Source of the DNA: Sporolactobacillus vineae DSM 21990 = SL153
GTDB taxonomy: Bacteria; Bacillota; Bacilli; Bacillales; Sporolactobacillaceae
Direction of reading: 5' to 3'
Length of the DNA stretch: 64,000 nt
NCBI RefSeq assembly: GCF_000377985.1
Contig: NZ_KB899042.1
Span: forward strand, 186,001-250,000
Below, in pieces: positions 11,781 to 21,385 of the stretch. Position numbers and translations under genes: made by a program. The first letter of the stretch is position 1. Every line of letters begins with the position of its first letter. A model generated the notes under the pieces. It saw only the letters and a list, made by a program, of their open reading frames with translations. It searched no databases and was not told the DNA's origin.

Positions 11781-12569
11781 TCAGATCAGGCCCAGGTCTT
11801 TCAAACCATAATAGATGCCGTCGCGATCTGCTGTACGGGTCACGCGGTCTGCCGCATTTCTGGCGCGTTCCACCGCATTTCCCATAGCAACACCCGTCCC
11901 GACATACCGCAGCATTTCAACATCATTATTCCCATCGCCGAAGGCACAGGCAGCTTCAGCCGGCAGATCCATTTCCGCCAGCAGTCTTTTGATGCCCATG
12001 GCTTTTGAACCGTGCTGCGGGATCACGTCGACAGCATAGGGATGCCAGCGGACATAACGAAGTTCATTCAGCGGTGCCTGTTTCAGATAATCCGTCGGGT
12101 CTTTTTCCGAATAAAACAGCATCCCCTGATAAATTTCATGGTGCTTATAATACTGGTCGTCCCTCTCCGGAAAAGGCACATCCAGTTTCAGACTGGCGAT
12201 GCTTGCTTTAATGTGCGGATCCAGCGTACCGTCAATTTTCATGGCCTTTTCATCCAGAAAGGCTACACGCTGGTCTTTCTCCGACGCCTGTCTCTCCAGC
12301 TGGCCGAGCACTTCTTCCGGTATTGGATTCCGGTAGATCGGCTCGTCCTGATCGACGACATAAGAGCCGTTGAAACTGACATAGGAATGAATCTTGAGCA
12401 TTTCTCTCAGTTCACTGAACATGAATGGTGACCGTCCGGTGGCGATCGCCGTAATAATGCCCTTCTCCTGAAGTTTTGTGATCGCTTCAACTGCGGAATC
12501 CGGAACTTTCTTGTTCTGATTGAACAGCGTATTATCAATGTCAAAGAAGACAATCTTGATTCCTGTCAC
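11781..12569 (-). CDS. HAD superfamily Cof-type phosphatase (YkrA-like)
   Basis: Cof/IIB HAD hydrolase of about 262 residues, likely acting on small sugar or cofactor phosphates in the cytosol. Motif I is FFDIDNTLF, motif II lies in ATGRSPF, and motif IV is AFGDGNNDVEMLR. I start at GTG 12569-12567 (MTGIKIVFFD), seven bases after GGGGAGG; a longer reading from an upstream ATG would include that ribosome site in the coding part. It sits between rpoY-rnjA (divergent) and pdhA, as ykrA does in B. subtilis. Substrate unknown. Confidence 0.88.
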   Translation of the reverse strand: MTGIKIVFFDIDNTLFNQNKKVPDSAVEAITKLQEKGIITAIATGRSPFMFSELREMLKIHSYVSFNGSYVVDQDEPIYRNPIPEEVLGQLERQASEKDQRVAFLDEKAMKIDGTLDPHIKASIASLKLDVPFPERDDQYYKHHEIYQGMLFYSEKDPTDYLKQAPLNELRYVRWHPYAVDVIPQHGSKAMGIKRLLAEMDLPAEAACAFGDGNNDVEMLRYVGTGVAMGNAVERARNAADRVTRTADRDGIYYGLKDLGLI

Positions 12570-12724
12570 AGTTTTTCCTCCCCTGTCAAAACTCATACTG
12601 TTTCATTATAACAGTCATCCGCTTCTTTGCGCACGACCCCGTGCATGATTTGTTGCAACGCGCAGACACTAGGAAGACAGCCGCAACGCGGTGCGTGTCT
12701 TTTCCGCTTCCCGGCAGCGAAACA

Positions 12725-12753
12725 ATGAAAAACCTCACCGTTTCATATATAAT
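12725..12753 (+). promoter_or_regulatory. Promoter of rpoY-rnjA
   Basis: ATGAAA (12725-12730), 17 bases, TATAAT (12748-12753); a ribosome site GAGGGGAG follows before rpoY. Confidence 0.65.
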
Positions 12754-12787
12754 GGTTAGTAGAATCTTTTTGAGGGGAGTAAAAGGA

Positions 12788-12997
12788 ATGGTATTCAAAG
12801 TACTGTATCAAAAAACACTGGATGAAGTGCCGATCCGGGAAAACACCGAGACCCTGTATCTTGAAGCGGCCGATATTCGCGATGTCCGAAAAAAACTGGC
12901 AGACACGCCCTATAATGTCGAGTTTATCCAGCCGGTAACAGGAAAGTTTCTGGAGTATGAAAAGAAGTCGGCCGGATTCAAATTGGAGAAGATATAA
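12788..12997 (+). CDS. rpoY: RNA polymerase epsilon subunit
   Basis: 69 residues, the exact usual length of RpoY (YkzG). The MVFKVLYQ start and the [26 protein letters not shown] stretches match the family. It is a small accessory subunit bound to RNA polymerase in Firmicutes. It lies four bases upstream of rnjA in the same operon, the standard arrangement. Confidence 0.95.
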   Translation: MVFKVLYQKTLDEVPIRENTETLYLEAADIRDVRKKLADTPYNVEFIQPVTGKFLEYEKKSAGFKLEKI

Positions 12998-13001
12998 ACA
13001 T

Positions 13002-14708
13002 ATGAAATTTGTCAAAAATAATCAAGTCGCTGTTTATTCACTCGGCGGTCTCGGCGAAATCGGAAAAAATACCTATGCCGTCCAGTTTCAGGACGAAATC
13101 ATCGTTATCGATGCAGGGATAAAATTCCCCGAAGACGACCTGCCCGGTATCGACTATGTGATACCCGATTACAGTTATCTGGTGAGAAATGCGGATAAAG
13201 TCAAGGGATTGTTTATTACCCACGGTCACGAGGATCATATCGGCGGCGTTCCCTATTTGCTTAAGGCACTGAATGTTCCGATCTATGCCGGTGACCTGGC
13301 CGCTGCACTGATTCGCAACAAACTGGAGGAACATAACCTGCTTCGCCAGACCGTCATTCATGAGATTACTGAAGATGATGTGATTAAATTTCAGAAAATG
13401 TCAGTCAGTTTCTTCAGAACGACACACAGTATTCCGGATTCTTACGGAATCGTCGTGAAAACCCCTCAGGGCAATATTGTTGAGACCGGGGACTTTAAAT
13501 TCGACTTCACGCCCGTCGGCGGTCAGATAGCGAATTTAACAAAAATGGCCGATATCGGTAAGGAAGGCGTGCTTTGCCTGATGTCCGACAGTACCAATGC
13601 GGAAATTCCCGGGTTCACAATGACGGAAAGAGAAGTCGGTGAAAACATCAAGGATATTTTCCGCAAAGTACAGCACCGGATCATCTTTGCGACTTTTGCG
13701 TCGAATATCCACCGGCTTCAGCAAGTGGTCGATGCAGCTATTGAAACAGGGCGGAAAATCGCCGTGTTTGGCCGCAGCATGGAGGCATCAATCACGATTG
13801 GTCAGGATCTGGGCTACATTGATGCACCAGAGGATACGTTTGTCGACCATATGGTGATTAACCATCTGCCTGATAATCAGGTCGTGATTTTGTGTACCGG
13901 CAGTCAGGGTGAACCAATGGCAGCTCTGTCACGCATTGCCAATGGCACGCACCGACAGATTCAGGTACAGCCCGGCGACACCGTCATCTTTTCATCCTCG
14001 CCGATACCGGGGAATAAAGTCAGCATCAACCGGACAATTAATCAGCTTTACCGTGCCGGTGCAGAAGTTATTCACGGGAAACTGAGCAATATTCACACAT
14101 CGGGGCACGGCGGTCAGGAGGAAGAAAAGCTGATGCTGCGTCTGCTGAAGCCGAAGTTCTTCATGCCGATTCACGGTGAATACCGTATGCTTAAAAAGCA
14201 TGTCGAAACGGCACACGCCTGTGGTATCCCTTACGACCACTCTCATATTATGAGTATTGGCGATGTGCTCGCTCTGGATCGTGATCATGCCAAAGTTACC
14301 GGACGGATTCCCTCAGGTTCTGTGTATATCGATGGAAACGGTATCGGCGATATCGGCAATATTGTCCTTCGCGACCGGCGGACCCTCTCAGAAGAAGGGC
14401 TGGTCATCGTCGTTGTCAGCATCGATCTCAATGCACATAAAGTACTGGCCGGACCGGATATTATCTCACGCGGATTCGTCTATATGCGCGAATCCGGCGA
14501 TTTGATCAATGAAGCGCAGAAACTGGTCTCCTCGCTCCTGCAGAGGCTCATGACGCAGGAGACGCTTCAGTGGTCGGACGTGAAAAATGAGATCAATGAT
14601 GTTCTTACCCCCTATCTTTATGAAAAGACGCGGCGTAAGCCGATGGTGCTGCCGATTATCATGCAGGTCAACGAAAAGTCAGGACGGCGGCTCCCGGCGG
14701 GTAACTGA
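13002..14708 (+). CDS. rnjA: Ribonuclease J1
   Basis: Metallo-beta-lactamase/beta-CASP ribonuclease of about 568 residues with 5'-3' exo- and endonuclease activity in mRNA decay and RNA maturation. The zinc motif HGHEDH lies at residues 74-79; [39 protein letters not shown] and the [15 protein letters not shown] motifs follow. The ATG at 13002 has GGAGAAG upstream and lies just after the rpoY stop. RNase J2 is excluded by the rpoY linkage and the close J1-like reading. Confidence 0.97.
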   Translation: MKFVKNNQVAVYSLGGLGEIGKNTYAVQFQDEIIVIDAGIKFPEDDLPGIDYVIPDYSYLVRNADKVKGLFITHGHEDHIGGVPYLLKALNVPIYAGDLAAALIRNKLEEHNLLRQTVIHEITEDDVIKFQKMSVSFFRTTHSIPDSYGIVVKTPQGNIVETGDFKFDFTPVGGQIANLTKMADIGKEGVLCLMSDSTNAEIPGFTMTEREVGENIKDIFRKVQHRIIFATFASNIHRLQQVVDAAIETGRKIAVFGRSMEASITIGQDLGYIDAPEDTFVDHMVINHLPDNQVVILCTGSQGEPMAALSRIANGTHRQIQVQPGDTVIFSSSPIPGNKVSINRTINQLYRAGAEVIHGKLSNIHTSGHGGQEEEKLMLRLLKPKFFMPIHGEYRMLKKHVETAHACGIPYDHSHIMSIGDVLALDRDHAKVTGRIPSGSVYIDGNGIGDIGNIVLRDRRTLSEEGLVIVVVSIDLNAHKVLAGPDIISRGFVYMRESGDLINEAQKLVSSLLQRLMTQETLQWSDVKNEINDVLTPYLYEKTRRKPMVLPIIMQVNEKSGRRLPAGN

Positions 14709-14733
14709 CACAAAATCAATAATAAAAACAGCG

Positions 14734-14775
14734 CACCCGATGTTTGCCATGACGGCAGTGCATCGGGTGTTTTTC
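14734..14775 (+). terminator. Terminator after rnjA
   Basis: CACCCGATG (14734-14742) pairs with CATCGGGTG (14761-14769), with an inner GCC/GGC stem, followed by TTTTTCT. Confidence 0.9.
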
Positions 14776-14806
14776 TGTACTTATCGAATGACATTGGCGA
14801 AAAGAC

Positions 14807-15835
14807 TCATTCTTTCGAATTAAATTTGCGAAAGGCTTCATTCTTTCTGATTTGTTTTGCTTTGATTCTCAGATAGAACAGGACGAGCGTAAAAGACAGG
14901 CCCATCACGATCAGGAGCAGCCAGAAGTTTCCGGCAAGCCGGCTGGCTTCAGCAGAGATCCGAATGGAAGGATACATGATGTAAGGCAGGTGAGACAATG
15001 TATAACCGAGCAGTGCAAAGAAATACTGTGCCATCACAAGCCCGAACGAAAGGAAATACCAGCGTTTCAGAAAGATAAATAAAACCGCAAGAAAGAGACA
15101 GACCAGTGAAAGCAGGAACAGCCAGGAATAGTCCAGAACACGCATAAAGTGAACCGGATTCTGTTTCTCCAGGCCGATAAAGACAAAGACACTCGCCATA
15201 ACCGTCGGCATACTCCAGAAAATGGCGTGCATTCTCATGTTGGCGCTTAATGTCTCATCCCTGGAAGTATGGGCAAACAAGGTCAGGTACATCGCGCTGA
15301 TATAAAAGATACTGATGACCGCAATGACCATCACCGACCAGAAATAAACATTTGTGATCAGACCGGCGGCGAACGCTTCTGGCGATCCTGCACCCGCACC
15401 GCTGAATCCGCCCTCACTGATGACCATTGAAATCCCAAGCACCGGAGGAATCAGGACGCCGATGATTCCGTTTCCCGCGAGACAAATCTGGTGACCGCGC
15501 GATTTATTCGGAAACCACTCAAGAAGTGAAAAAAAGGTGCCCTTGACCAAAATCAGGATAATGGCAAGAATCCCGGCATACGCCAGCTGTGTCTGATTAT
15601 TGAGAAACAAATCAGGAGAGAAGGTAATAACCAGAGCAAATAATAAAACGAAACAAAAGTTCGTTATTTCAGATACAGGTGAAAGGTACGGATACAGCGT
15701 ATCATACTCAGAGTCCCTCCGGATGACACACTTCCCATAAAAAAGATAATAGCTGGCACCGTATTCAATCGCCGACAGAATCAGATAACTATAGATAATC
15801 ACCCAGAGAATCATCATCATCAGAACATGCGCCAA
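14807..15835 (-). CDS. Cytochrome bd-type oxidase subunit II homologue (YthB-like), unpaired
   Basis: Integral membrane protein of about 342 residues with eight to nine hydrophobic segments. YLSPVSEITNFCFVLLFAL near the N-terminus and SHLPYIMYPSIRIS near the C-terminus recall subunit II of the divergent cytochrome bd oxidase YthAB. In characterised pairs subunit II supports the haem-bearing subunit I. No subunit I gene lies next to it here; the genuine cydAB are 42 kb away. The start appears to be TTG at 15835, ten bases after GGGAG; an in-frame ATG follows five codons later. It may be a pseudo-partner, may pair with a distant subunit I, or may have a new role. Confidence 0.7.
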   Translation of the reverse strand: MAHVLMMMILWVIIYSYLILSAIEYGASYYLFYGKCVIRRDSEYDTLYPYLSPVSEITNFCFVLLFALVITFSPDLFLNNQTQLAYAGILAIILILVKGTFFSLLEWFPNKSRGHQICLAGNGIIGVLIPPVLGISMVISEGGFSGAGAGSPEAFAAGLITNVYFWSVMVIAVISIFYISAMYLTLFAHTSRDETLSANMRMHAIFWSMPTVMASVFVFIGLEKQNPVHFMRVLDYSWLFLLSLVCLFLAVLFIFLKRWYFLSFGLVMAQYFFALLGYTLSHLPYIMYPSIRISAEASRLAGNFWLLLIVMGLSFTLVLFYLRIKAKQIRKNEAFRKFNSKE

Positions 15836-16004
15836 CAGATTTCATCTCCCAAAAGGTCCGTGCACGAAGCAGCTGAAAATGAAAAAATGCCTGGTTCAGA
15901 CGGCACCGGCTGAATCCGGAAAATCTAAAAAAGCTCCGGCAACTTTCATTCTAACAGAAAAGAGGCCGGCAACAAACAATCAGTCTGACATGTCTCCTGG
16001 TGTG

Positions 16005-16043
16005 AAAATAAAATGAGCAGCATCCGTCAGGAGCCACTCATTT
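16005..16043 (-). terminator. Probable terminator after the peroxiredoxin gene
   Basis: Minus-strand AAATGAG and CTCATTT pair across a 19-base loop, followed by the T-rich TATTTT, about 40 bases past the stop codon. Confidence 0.5.
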
Positions 16044-16079
16044 GAAAAACATCTATTCTTAAGGATAAAAGATTCAGGA

Positions 16080-16628
16080 TCAGACGTGCAGCGTTTCATC
16101 ACCCGGCTGCCAGTTAGCCGGGCACATGCCGCCTGTCTGAAGTGCCTGAAGCACACGCAGTGTTTCATCAACGGAGCGTCCAATATTGTTATCGTTGACA
16201 ACTGAATAACGGAGATCTCCTTCAGGGCTGACGATGAACAGACCGCGAAGAGCGACCCCTTCTTCCTCAATCAGTACACCATACTTCTCAGCTGCTTCAT
16301 GTGTATGATCGGCTGCGAGACGGAAATTAATCTTGCCGATGCCGCCTTCCCTGCGAGATGTCTTCATCCACGCCTGGTGCGTATAAATGGTATCGCATGA
16401 ACAGCCGATAATATCTGTATTTAATGCCTTGAATTCATCATAACGGTCGCTGAAAGCGGTGATCTCAGTCGGGCATACAAATGTGAAATCCATCGGATAG
16501 AAGAAAAAAATCGTCCATTTTCCAGCCTTGATATTCTCTTCCAGGTTTGCCTTGCCGAATGAGCCATCAGCATTGACACAATCAAGATTGAAAAGCGGTG
16601 CTTTAGCACTAACAAGACGTTCTGCCAT
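16080..16628 (-). CDS. Typical 2-Cys peroxiredoxin (YkuU/AhpC family)
   Basis: Thiol peroxidase of 182 residues that reduces hydrogen peroxide and alkyl hydroperoxides. The peroxidatic Cys52 lies in FYPMDFTFVCPTE and the resolving Cys169 in GGMCPANW; LRGLFIVSPEGDLRYSVVND and GRSVDETLRVLQALQ are family landmarks. No AhpF-like reductase is adjacent. It lies downstream of dapH-dapL, matching B. subtilis ykuQ-ykuR-ykuU, with its own promoter. Confidence 0.93.
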   Translation of the reverse strand: MAERLVSAKAPLFNLDCVNADGSFGKANLEENIKAGKWTIFFFYPMDFTFVCPTEITAFSDRYDEFKALNTDIIGCSCDTIYTHQAWMKTSRREGGIGKINFRLAADHTHEAAEKYGVLIEEEGVALRGLFIVSPEGDLRYSVVNDNNIGRSVDETLRVLQALQTGGMCPANWQPGDETLHV

Positions 16629-16687
16629 CTTTGAAAAACCTCCTGAATTGTTTGAAGTACCTCATGCTCCCATGAGGGCATAGACTT

Positions 16688-16716
16688 ATTATAAAGCCTG
16701 TTTTATTTTTAGTCAA
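16688..16716 (-). promoter_or_regulatory. Promoter of the peroxiredoxin gene
   Basis: On the minus strand TTGACT (16711-16716), 17 bases, TATAAT (16688-16693), a near-consensus sigma-A promoter. AT-rich sequence upstream could hold a PerR/Fur-type site but does not match a box convincingly. Confidence 0.8.
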
Positions 16717-16971
16717 ACTTAAATGATAATTAATTTAAACTAATTAGAAGGGTTCATTTTAAACATGTAGACATCAGTGGTAGCGCGATAAGCAATTATC
16801 AGTTAAAAAGATTATTATCATGTGGTTGATTTCCTGCCACGTCTGTAATCACTATCTGCTCACCGGATATCATAACATTTTCTGGCAGCAATTGCTTCTA
16901 TACCGACTTTTCTCCGTACATCAGAAAATCTCCGCTTTTGCAGATGACCAGTTAACGCTCATGCAGGGAAA
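16717..16971. other. Intergenic region between dapL and the peroxiredoxin promoter
   Basis: AT-rich near the promoter, then mixed sequence. I see no coding frame, no strong terminator for dapL and no recognisable RNA; the only symmetry is a ten-base palindrome AGCAATTGCT near 16888. Confidence 0.4.
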
Positions 16972-18084
16972 TCAGCGAATCCCGTGAATCAGAAATTCAG
17001 AAGCCACACGAACACCCTGTGCCAGGGCGGATTCGTCGGGTTTAAAATCCGCGGAATGCAGACCGGATGTCCTTCCTACACCCAGCCAGAACATGAAACC
17101 TGGTATTTCCTTCAGAAAATAGCCGAAGTCTTCCCCGGTCATCGCGTCTCCGCAGATGACATAAGGAAACTTATTTTCTTTGAGGAAGGAAATAAACGGC
17201 GCCACATTCTCCTTCCGGTTATAAACCTCATAGTAGTTTGCTCCATAATCGATGGCTGCTGTGCAATGATAAGCCGTTTCGGCGGCTTTCACATGCCGCT
17301 CGATATCATCCTTAATCAATGCCATCGTTTCCTGATCCAGTGTCCGGATCGTGCCTTCCACACGGGCATGTTCAGCAATAATATTCTGCTTTGTGCCCCC
17401 GCTCATCTTACCGATCGTCAGTACAGCCGAATTAAGCGGACTGACACGTCTGGAAACAATACTTTGAATGCCGGTGACAAAACTGCAGGCGGCGACGATC
17501 GCGTCATGGGTCAGATGCGGATACGCTGCGTGGCCGCCCTTCCCGGTAAAATCAATAAATAGTTCCGATGTATTGGCGAACAGGATGCCTTCTTTCGTGG
17601 CAATCGTGCCTGCCGGGAACTCCGGAGAAACATGCAGTGCAAAAATAAAATCCGGTTTCCATTCTTTAAAACTGTCGCTCGCCATCATCGGAATCGCACC
17701 ACCCGGCCCTTCTTCTGCCGGCTGAAAGAGGAAGACCACATTATCCCTGATCGGATGAGCGGCAATCTTCTCCAGAACGCCCAGTGCTACAGTCATATGG
17801 AAATCGTGGCCGCAGGCGTGCATTTTCCCCGGATGTTCAGAGGCAAAAGAATAGCCTGTTTTTTCCTCGACAGGCAGCGCATCAATATCCGTCCGGTAGC
17901 CAATTGTTTTTGTCGGGCTGACCCCATCCACCCGAACAAAGAGTCCCGTTTTCCATTTTCTGATCTGAAGATGTTCCTGAGGCATCTTCTTGATCTGTCT
18001 GAGCAGAAAGTCCTGTGTCTCGAACTCCTGAAACCCCGTTTCCGGGATCCGGTGCAGTGCCCTCCTGATTTCTCGATAATCCAT
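16972..18084 (-). CDS. dapL: N-acetyldiaminopimelate deacetylase (M20 family)
   Basis: Metal-dependent amidohydrolase of about 370 residues that removes the acetyl group from N-acetyl-LL-diaminopimelate in the acetylase branch of lysine and cell-wall precursor synthesis. The metal-site motifs are [21 protein letters not shown] and, near the C-terminus, [14 protein letters not shown]; the central dimerisation domain is present. M20 enzymes look alike (hippurate hydrolase, IAA-amino acid hydrolase), so the assignment rests on dapH lying 48 bases upstream, as in B. subtilis ykuQ-ykuR. ATG 18084 has GAGGGG eight bases upstream. Confidence 0.9.
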   Translation of the reverse strand: MDYREIRRALHRIPETGFQEFETQDFLLRQIKKMPQEHLQIRKWKTGLFVRVDGVSPTKTIGYRTDIDALPVEEKTGYSFASEHPGKMHACGHDFHMTVALGVLEKIAAHPIRDNVVFLFQPAEEGPGGAIPMMASDSFKEWKPDFIFALHVSPEFPAGTIATKEGILFANTSELFIDFTGKGGHAAYPHLTHDAIVAACSFVTGIQSIVSRRVSPLNSAVLTIGKMSGGTKQNIIAEHARVEGTIRTLDQETMALIKDDIERHVKAAETAYHCTAAIDYGANYYEVYNRKENVAPFISFLKENKFPYVICGDAMTGEDFGYFLKEIPGFMFWLGVGRTSGLHSADFKPDESALAQGVRVASEFLIHGIR

Positions 18085-18132
18085 CAATTTGTCCCCTCTG
18101 ATTCCTTCATAGTGTCAATGCATCCGGTTCTG

Positions 18133-18843
18133 TCAGATCTGCCGCAGCGCCTGCATGATCTCCGTCTTCGACCGTGTCTTGTCGTCGATTGTTTTAATCA
18201 CTCTTGCCGGGGCACCGACTACAACGGTGTTTGCCGGTACATCCTGAGTCACAATAGCGCCGGCAGCGACAACAGCGCCTTTCCCGACACGGACGCCCTC
18301 AAGAACCACGGCATTCGCACCGACCAGCACATTGTCTTCAATGACTACCGGCTTCGCAGACGGCGGTTCAACAACACCGGCGAGAACGGCTCCCGCACCA
18401 ATATGACAGTTTTTACCGACAGTTGCGCGCCCGCCCAGTACCGCATTCATATCAATCATCGTGCCTTCACCGATGACCGCGCCGATATTGATGACTGCGC
18501 CCATCATGATGACCGCATTGGCGCCAATTTCAACCTTTTCACGGATCAGTGCACCAGGCTCAATCCGGGCGCCGATCTTTTTCAAATCCAGAAGCGGGAC
18601 AGCTGAATTCCGGCTGTTGTTCTCCACAACATAGTCGTCAATCTTATCTTTGTTTTCGCGAATGACGGGTTCAAGATTGCTCCAGTCGCCGAATACAACG
18701 CCCGAACTCCCGTTAATAAACACGTGTGCTTCCTTTCCAAAATCAACAGCGTCAAGTTCTCCTTTTATGTAAACCTTCACAGGCGTCTTCTTGCGGCTGT
18801 TCTGTAAAAATGAGATGATTTCATGCGCATCCATTTGCTCCAT
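18133..18843 (-). CDS. dapH: Tetrahydrodipicolinate N-acetyltransferase
   Basis: 236-residue left-handed beta-helix acyltransferase that acetylates tetrahydrodipicolinate in diaminopimelate synthesis. The N-terminal part ([20 protein letters not shown]) is specific to DapH, followed by hexapeptide repeats from about residue 90 ([40 protein letters not shown]) to [14 protein letters not shown] precedes the ATG. First gene of a dapH-dapL operon. Confidence 0.95.
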   Translation of the reverse strand: MEQMDAHEIISFLQNSRKKTPVKVYIKGELDAVDFGKEAHVFINGSSGVVFGDWSNLEPVIRENKDKIDDYVVENNSRNSAVPLLDLKKIGARIEPGALIREKVEIGANAVIMMGAVINIGAVIGEGTMIDMNAVLGGRATVGKNCHIGAGAVLAGVVEPPSAKPVVIEDNVLVGANAVVLEGVRVGKGAVVAAGAIVTQDVPANTVVVGAPARVIKTIDDKTRSKTEIMQALRQI

Positions 18844-18991
18844 GACCGGTCCTCCTAAAAGTTTATATCAAAAATATCTTACCGAACTTTTAATGAAAAG
18901 TCTATTCAGGCTGAGCGCGGCAACAGCTGTATCGTTTAATAATCCATCATTCACAGGTCTTTTGTACGATTCGGTGACATGTTGATTTTGT

Positions 18992-19023
18992 TATAGAGTT
19001 TAAAAATGAGACATGCTATAATA
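18992..19023 (+). promoter_or_regulatory. Putative promoter of the Spo0E-like gene
   Basis: TATAAT (19018-19023) with TG at the extended -10 position; the -35 region is weak. Confidence 0.5.
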
Positions 19024-19045
19024 AATCTATGCTAATTGGGAGCAG

Positions 19046-19252
19046 GTGGACAAGAACCAAATGTACGGTCTGTCGTCACAGAATCAACCTGGTATTAAAG
19101 CGTTGATCCATTCAGAGAAAATTGAAGCAAAACGGCAACAACTCTTTTACGTCGCGAGTATCTATGGAATGTCCGCCGAAGAAACGTTACGGTGCAGCCG
19201 CGAACTGGACAGAATGATTATCAGGGTCCAGACCGACAGCCTCGCCATCTGA
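19046..19252 (+). CDS. Spo0E-like aspartyl-phosphate phosphatase
   Basis: Short helical-hairpin protein of about 68 residues of the Spo0E family, which dephosphorylates Spo0A~P and so delays sporulation. The diagnostic pattern is IEAKRQQLFYVASIYGMSAE followed by the SxELD core, here CSRELDRMI. The start is uncertain: GTG at 19046 is very close to GGGAG; ATG at 19061 is also possible. It indicates a sporulating host. Which response regulator it targets cannot be told. Confidence 0.85.
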   Translation: MDKNQMYGLSSQNQPGIKALIHSEKIEAKRQQLFYVASIYGMSAEETLRCSRELDRMIIRVQTDSLAI

Positions 19253-19311
19253 CAAAGAAAAGAACGCGTCACATCAAGCGAATCACAGCCCTTTCAATGA
19301 CAATTAATCGA

Positions 19312-19343
19312 CAGGGGACAGCCGCTGAAACGGCTGTCCCCTG
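19312..19343. terminator. Strong hairpin between the Spo0E-like gene and pit
   Basis: CAGGGGACAGCCG and CGGCTGTCCCCTG form a perfect 13-pair stem with a six-base loop; the T-tract is poor, so termination is likely but not certain. It lies between convergent genes. Confidence 0.7.
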
Positions 19344-19409
19344 ATTTGTATCCTATGTAAATGGTCAAATATTGCCGATGAGGATGGTCAAATCAGAATA
19401 GAGCCGCCA

Positions 19410-20417
19410 TCACAGAATCAGTTGCAGTACTTTAAGAATAAAGAAAGCAACAAGCGCCGTAATCGGCAGCGTGATGATCCAGGTGATGACAATATTCCGT
19501 GCGACACCCCAGTTTACCCCCTTGACACGTTCAGCCGATCCGACACCAAGGATCGATGAGGTGATCACATGGGTCGTGCTGACCGGAAAATGCAAGAACG
19601 TAAATCCGAAAATGATCGCTGCTGAAGACATATCCGCAGCGGCTCCATTGATCGGTTCAATTTTCATGATCTTACTGCCCACAGTCCGGATAATCCGCCA
19701 TCCGCCGAGCGATGTGCCCATCGCCATTGCGAAACCGGAAGTGATCCTGACCCACATTGGGATTTCCACAACGTCAAGATAATGCGATGCAACCAGGGCC
19801 ATTGTGATGATGCCCATCGTTTTTTGCGCATCGTTCGTTCCATGTGCAAACGACTGCAGTGCTGCCGTAAAAACCTGGAACAGACGAAAACGCCGGTTCG
19901 TTTTCACCAGTGAAAAATTATGAAAAATAAGTGTCAGTAATTTCATGATGATAAAACCGACAGTAATTGCTGCAATCGGCGAGATAATCAAAGCCTCGAA
20001 TATTTCGATAAATCCACGATAATTAATGGCGCCGAACCCCAGCGCAGAAATTCCGGCACCGGCCAGCGATCCGATAATGGCATGTGAGGAACTGCTCGGG
20101 ATACCGACGAGCCAGGCAAGCAAATCCCAGAGTACGGATGAAATCAGGGCTGCCATAACAATGGTAAGGCCTAATGTCGCGTCATGTATAGTGAAAGGAT
20201 CGATGACGCCTTTACTGATCGTCTGAGCCACACCGGTGAAAGTCAGGGCACCGAGGAAATTCATCGACCCGGCCAGGATAATAGCTGCCTGCGGGCGAAG
20301 CGCACGGGTTGAAACCGAAGTTGCGATTGTGTTTGCGGTATCATGAAAGCCATTCATAAAGTCGAACAAAAACGCAAAAAGCACAATCAGGAGGATAAGC
20401 ACAAACAAACTTCCCAT
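19410..20417 (-). CDS. pit: Inorganic phosphate transporter, PiT family
   Basis: Low-affinity phosphate (metal-phosphate/H+) symporter of 335 residues with about ten membrane segments. Both PiT repeats are visible: FMNGFHDTANTIATSVSTRA near the N-terminus and SFAHGTNDAQKTMGII in the second half, plus GIPSSSSHAIIGSLAGAG. It follows the PhoU-like gene by 54 bases, the ykaA-pit arrangement of Bacillus. Confidence 0.95.
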   Translation of the reverse strand: MGSLFVLILLIVLFAFLFDFMNGFHDTANTIATSVSTRALRPQAAIILAGSMNFLGALTFTGVAQTISKGVIDPFTIHDATLGLTIVMAALISSVLWDLLAWLVGIPSSSSHAIIGSLAGAGISALGFGAINYRGFIEIFEALIISPIAAITVGFIIMKLLTLIFHNFSLVKTNRRFRLFQVFTAALQSFAHGTNDAQKTMGIITMALVASHYLDVVEIPMWVRITSGFAMAMGTSLGGWRIIRTVGSKIMKIEPINGAAADMSSAAIIFGFTFLHFPVSTTHVITSSILGVGSAERVKGVNWGVARNIVITWIITLPITALVAFFILKVLQLIL

Positions 20418-20471
20418 GAATAAAATATCCCTTCTGAATCAAGATCAGAGAAACCCGATAATCAATGACGA

Positions 20472-21092
20472 TCAGGCATTTCTCATAATAATGGTTTCCA
20501 GTGTATCCGCAACGTCTTCACAGCTGTCAGCCACGCTCTCGAGCATCTCGTACAGTTCCTTATACTTGATGATTTTGATCGCGTCCTTCTCACTTTTGAA
20601 AAGGTTGGTAATGCACTTAACCAGAAGATCGTCGCATTCCGTCTCATAGTCGTTAATCTTAATCACATTATTCCGGATATTCGCGAGCTTTTTCTTACTC
20701 AGCATCGTAATCGCCTCATCAATTTCTTTCGTCGAGGCATTCAGATAGCCGACAAACTGCACCATATATTCATCCGCATGGGTCAGTCCATAAATTTCAA
20801 GCCGCATCGACCACTCTTCAAAGCCGTCCAGTACGTCGTCCATTTTCATCGCAAGTTCGAGAATATCTTCTCGTTGAAGCGGCGTCACAAAGGTTTTGTT
20901 CAGGGCGATAATCAATTCATGAACATAGGAGTCGCCCTTTCGTTCATAACTCTTCATCTTTTTCGAGAACTCGTGGAGGTCTGTTTCGTTTTTGATTTTT
21001 GTCTCAACAAAAAAACGTGCAGCCTCTTCGAGATTCCCCGAAATCATCGAAAGCATATTCAAAAACTTGTCGTTTTTGGACAAAAAATGCAC
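20472..21092 (-). CDS. PhoU-like DUF47 protein (YkaA), Pit partner
   Basis: Cytosolic helical protein of 206 residues of the DUF47/PhoU-like family, which accompanies PiT transporters and probably modulates them. Acidic metal-site-like stretches EDILELAMKMDDVLDGFEEW and YETECDDLLVKC fit. The start is GTG at 21092 with GAGGAG nine bases upstream. First gene of a two-gene operon with pit. Confidence 0.92.
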   Translation of the reverse strand: MHFLSKNDKFLNMLSMISGNLEEAARFFVETKIKNETDLHEFSKKMKSYERKGDSYVHELIIALNKTFVTPLQREDILELAMKMDDVLDGFEEWSMRLEIYGLTHADEYMVQFVGYLNASTKEIDEAITMLSKKKLANIRNNVIKINDYETECDDLLVKCITNLFKSEKDAIKIIKYKELYEMLESVADSCEDVADTLETIIMRNA

Positions 21093-21122
21093 AAAAGTCC
21101 ACTCCTCTGTAACAAAATAGGC

Positions 21123-21150
21123 ATCATATCCATTCCTGTTCCGGTGATAA
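21123..21150 (-). promoter_or_regulatory. Putative promoter of ykaA-pit
   Basis: On the minus strand TTATCA (21145-21150), 16 bases, TATGAT (21123-21128). Confidence 0.5.
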
Positions 21151-21316
21151 GCGGTCGAATCTGATCGACATTTGCGTCCGGCGGGAATCCATGTTTCATT
21201 TTAACAGACGTTGATAGATTTACAATCAATTTTGGTTTTCTTTACAATTCCTTAACAATGTCCCCGGTTTTTCTCTGCTGCCGTTCCCGATAAAAATAGA
21301 AATAAGATGAATCGCA

Positions 21317-21345
21317 TTGAAAATGACACAGGTGTCGATTATAAT
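21317..21345 (+). promoter_or_regulatory. Promoter of the MFS-TetR unit
   Basis: TTGAAA (21317-21322), exactly 17 bases, TATAAT (21340-21345). The spacer holds a small palindrome GACAC-AG-GTGTC. Confidence 0.8.
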
Positions 21346-21368
21346 AACGACATTGATGTCATTATTAT
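21341..21368. promoter_or_regulatory. Palindromic operator overlapping the MFS promoter
   Basis: Two 13-base arms (21341-21353 and 21356-21368) form an inverted repeat with a two-base centre and one mismatch. It covers the -10 box and the start of transcription, the expected place for a repressor, most simply the TetR protein encoded downstream. Confidence 0.7.
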
Positions 21369-21385
21369 TCGGGAGGTGGATCATC

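Noticed and set aside
16717-16750. AT-rich sequence upstream of the peroxiredoxin promoter as a PerR or Fur box
   Set aside because: The inverted-repeat spacing does not fit the 7-1-7 pattern; matches are due to AT content only.
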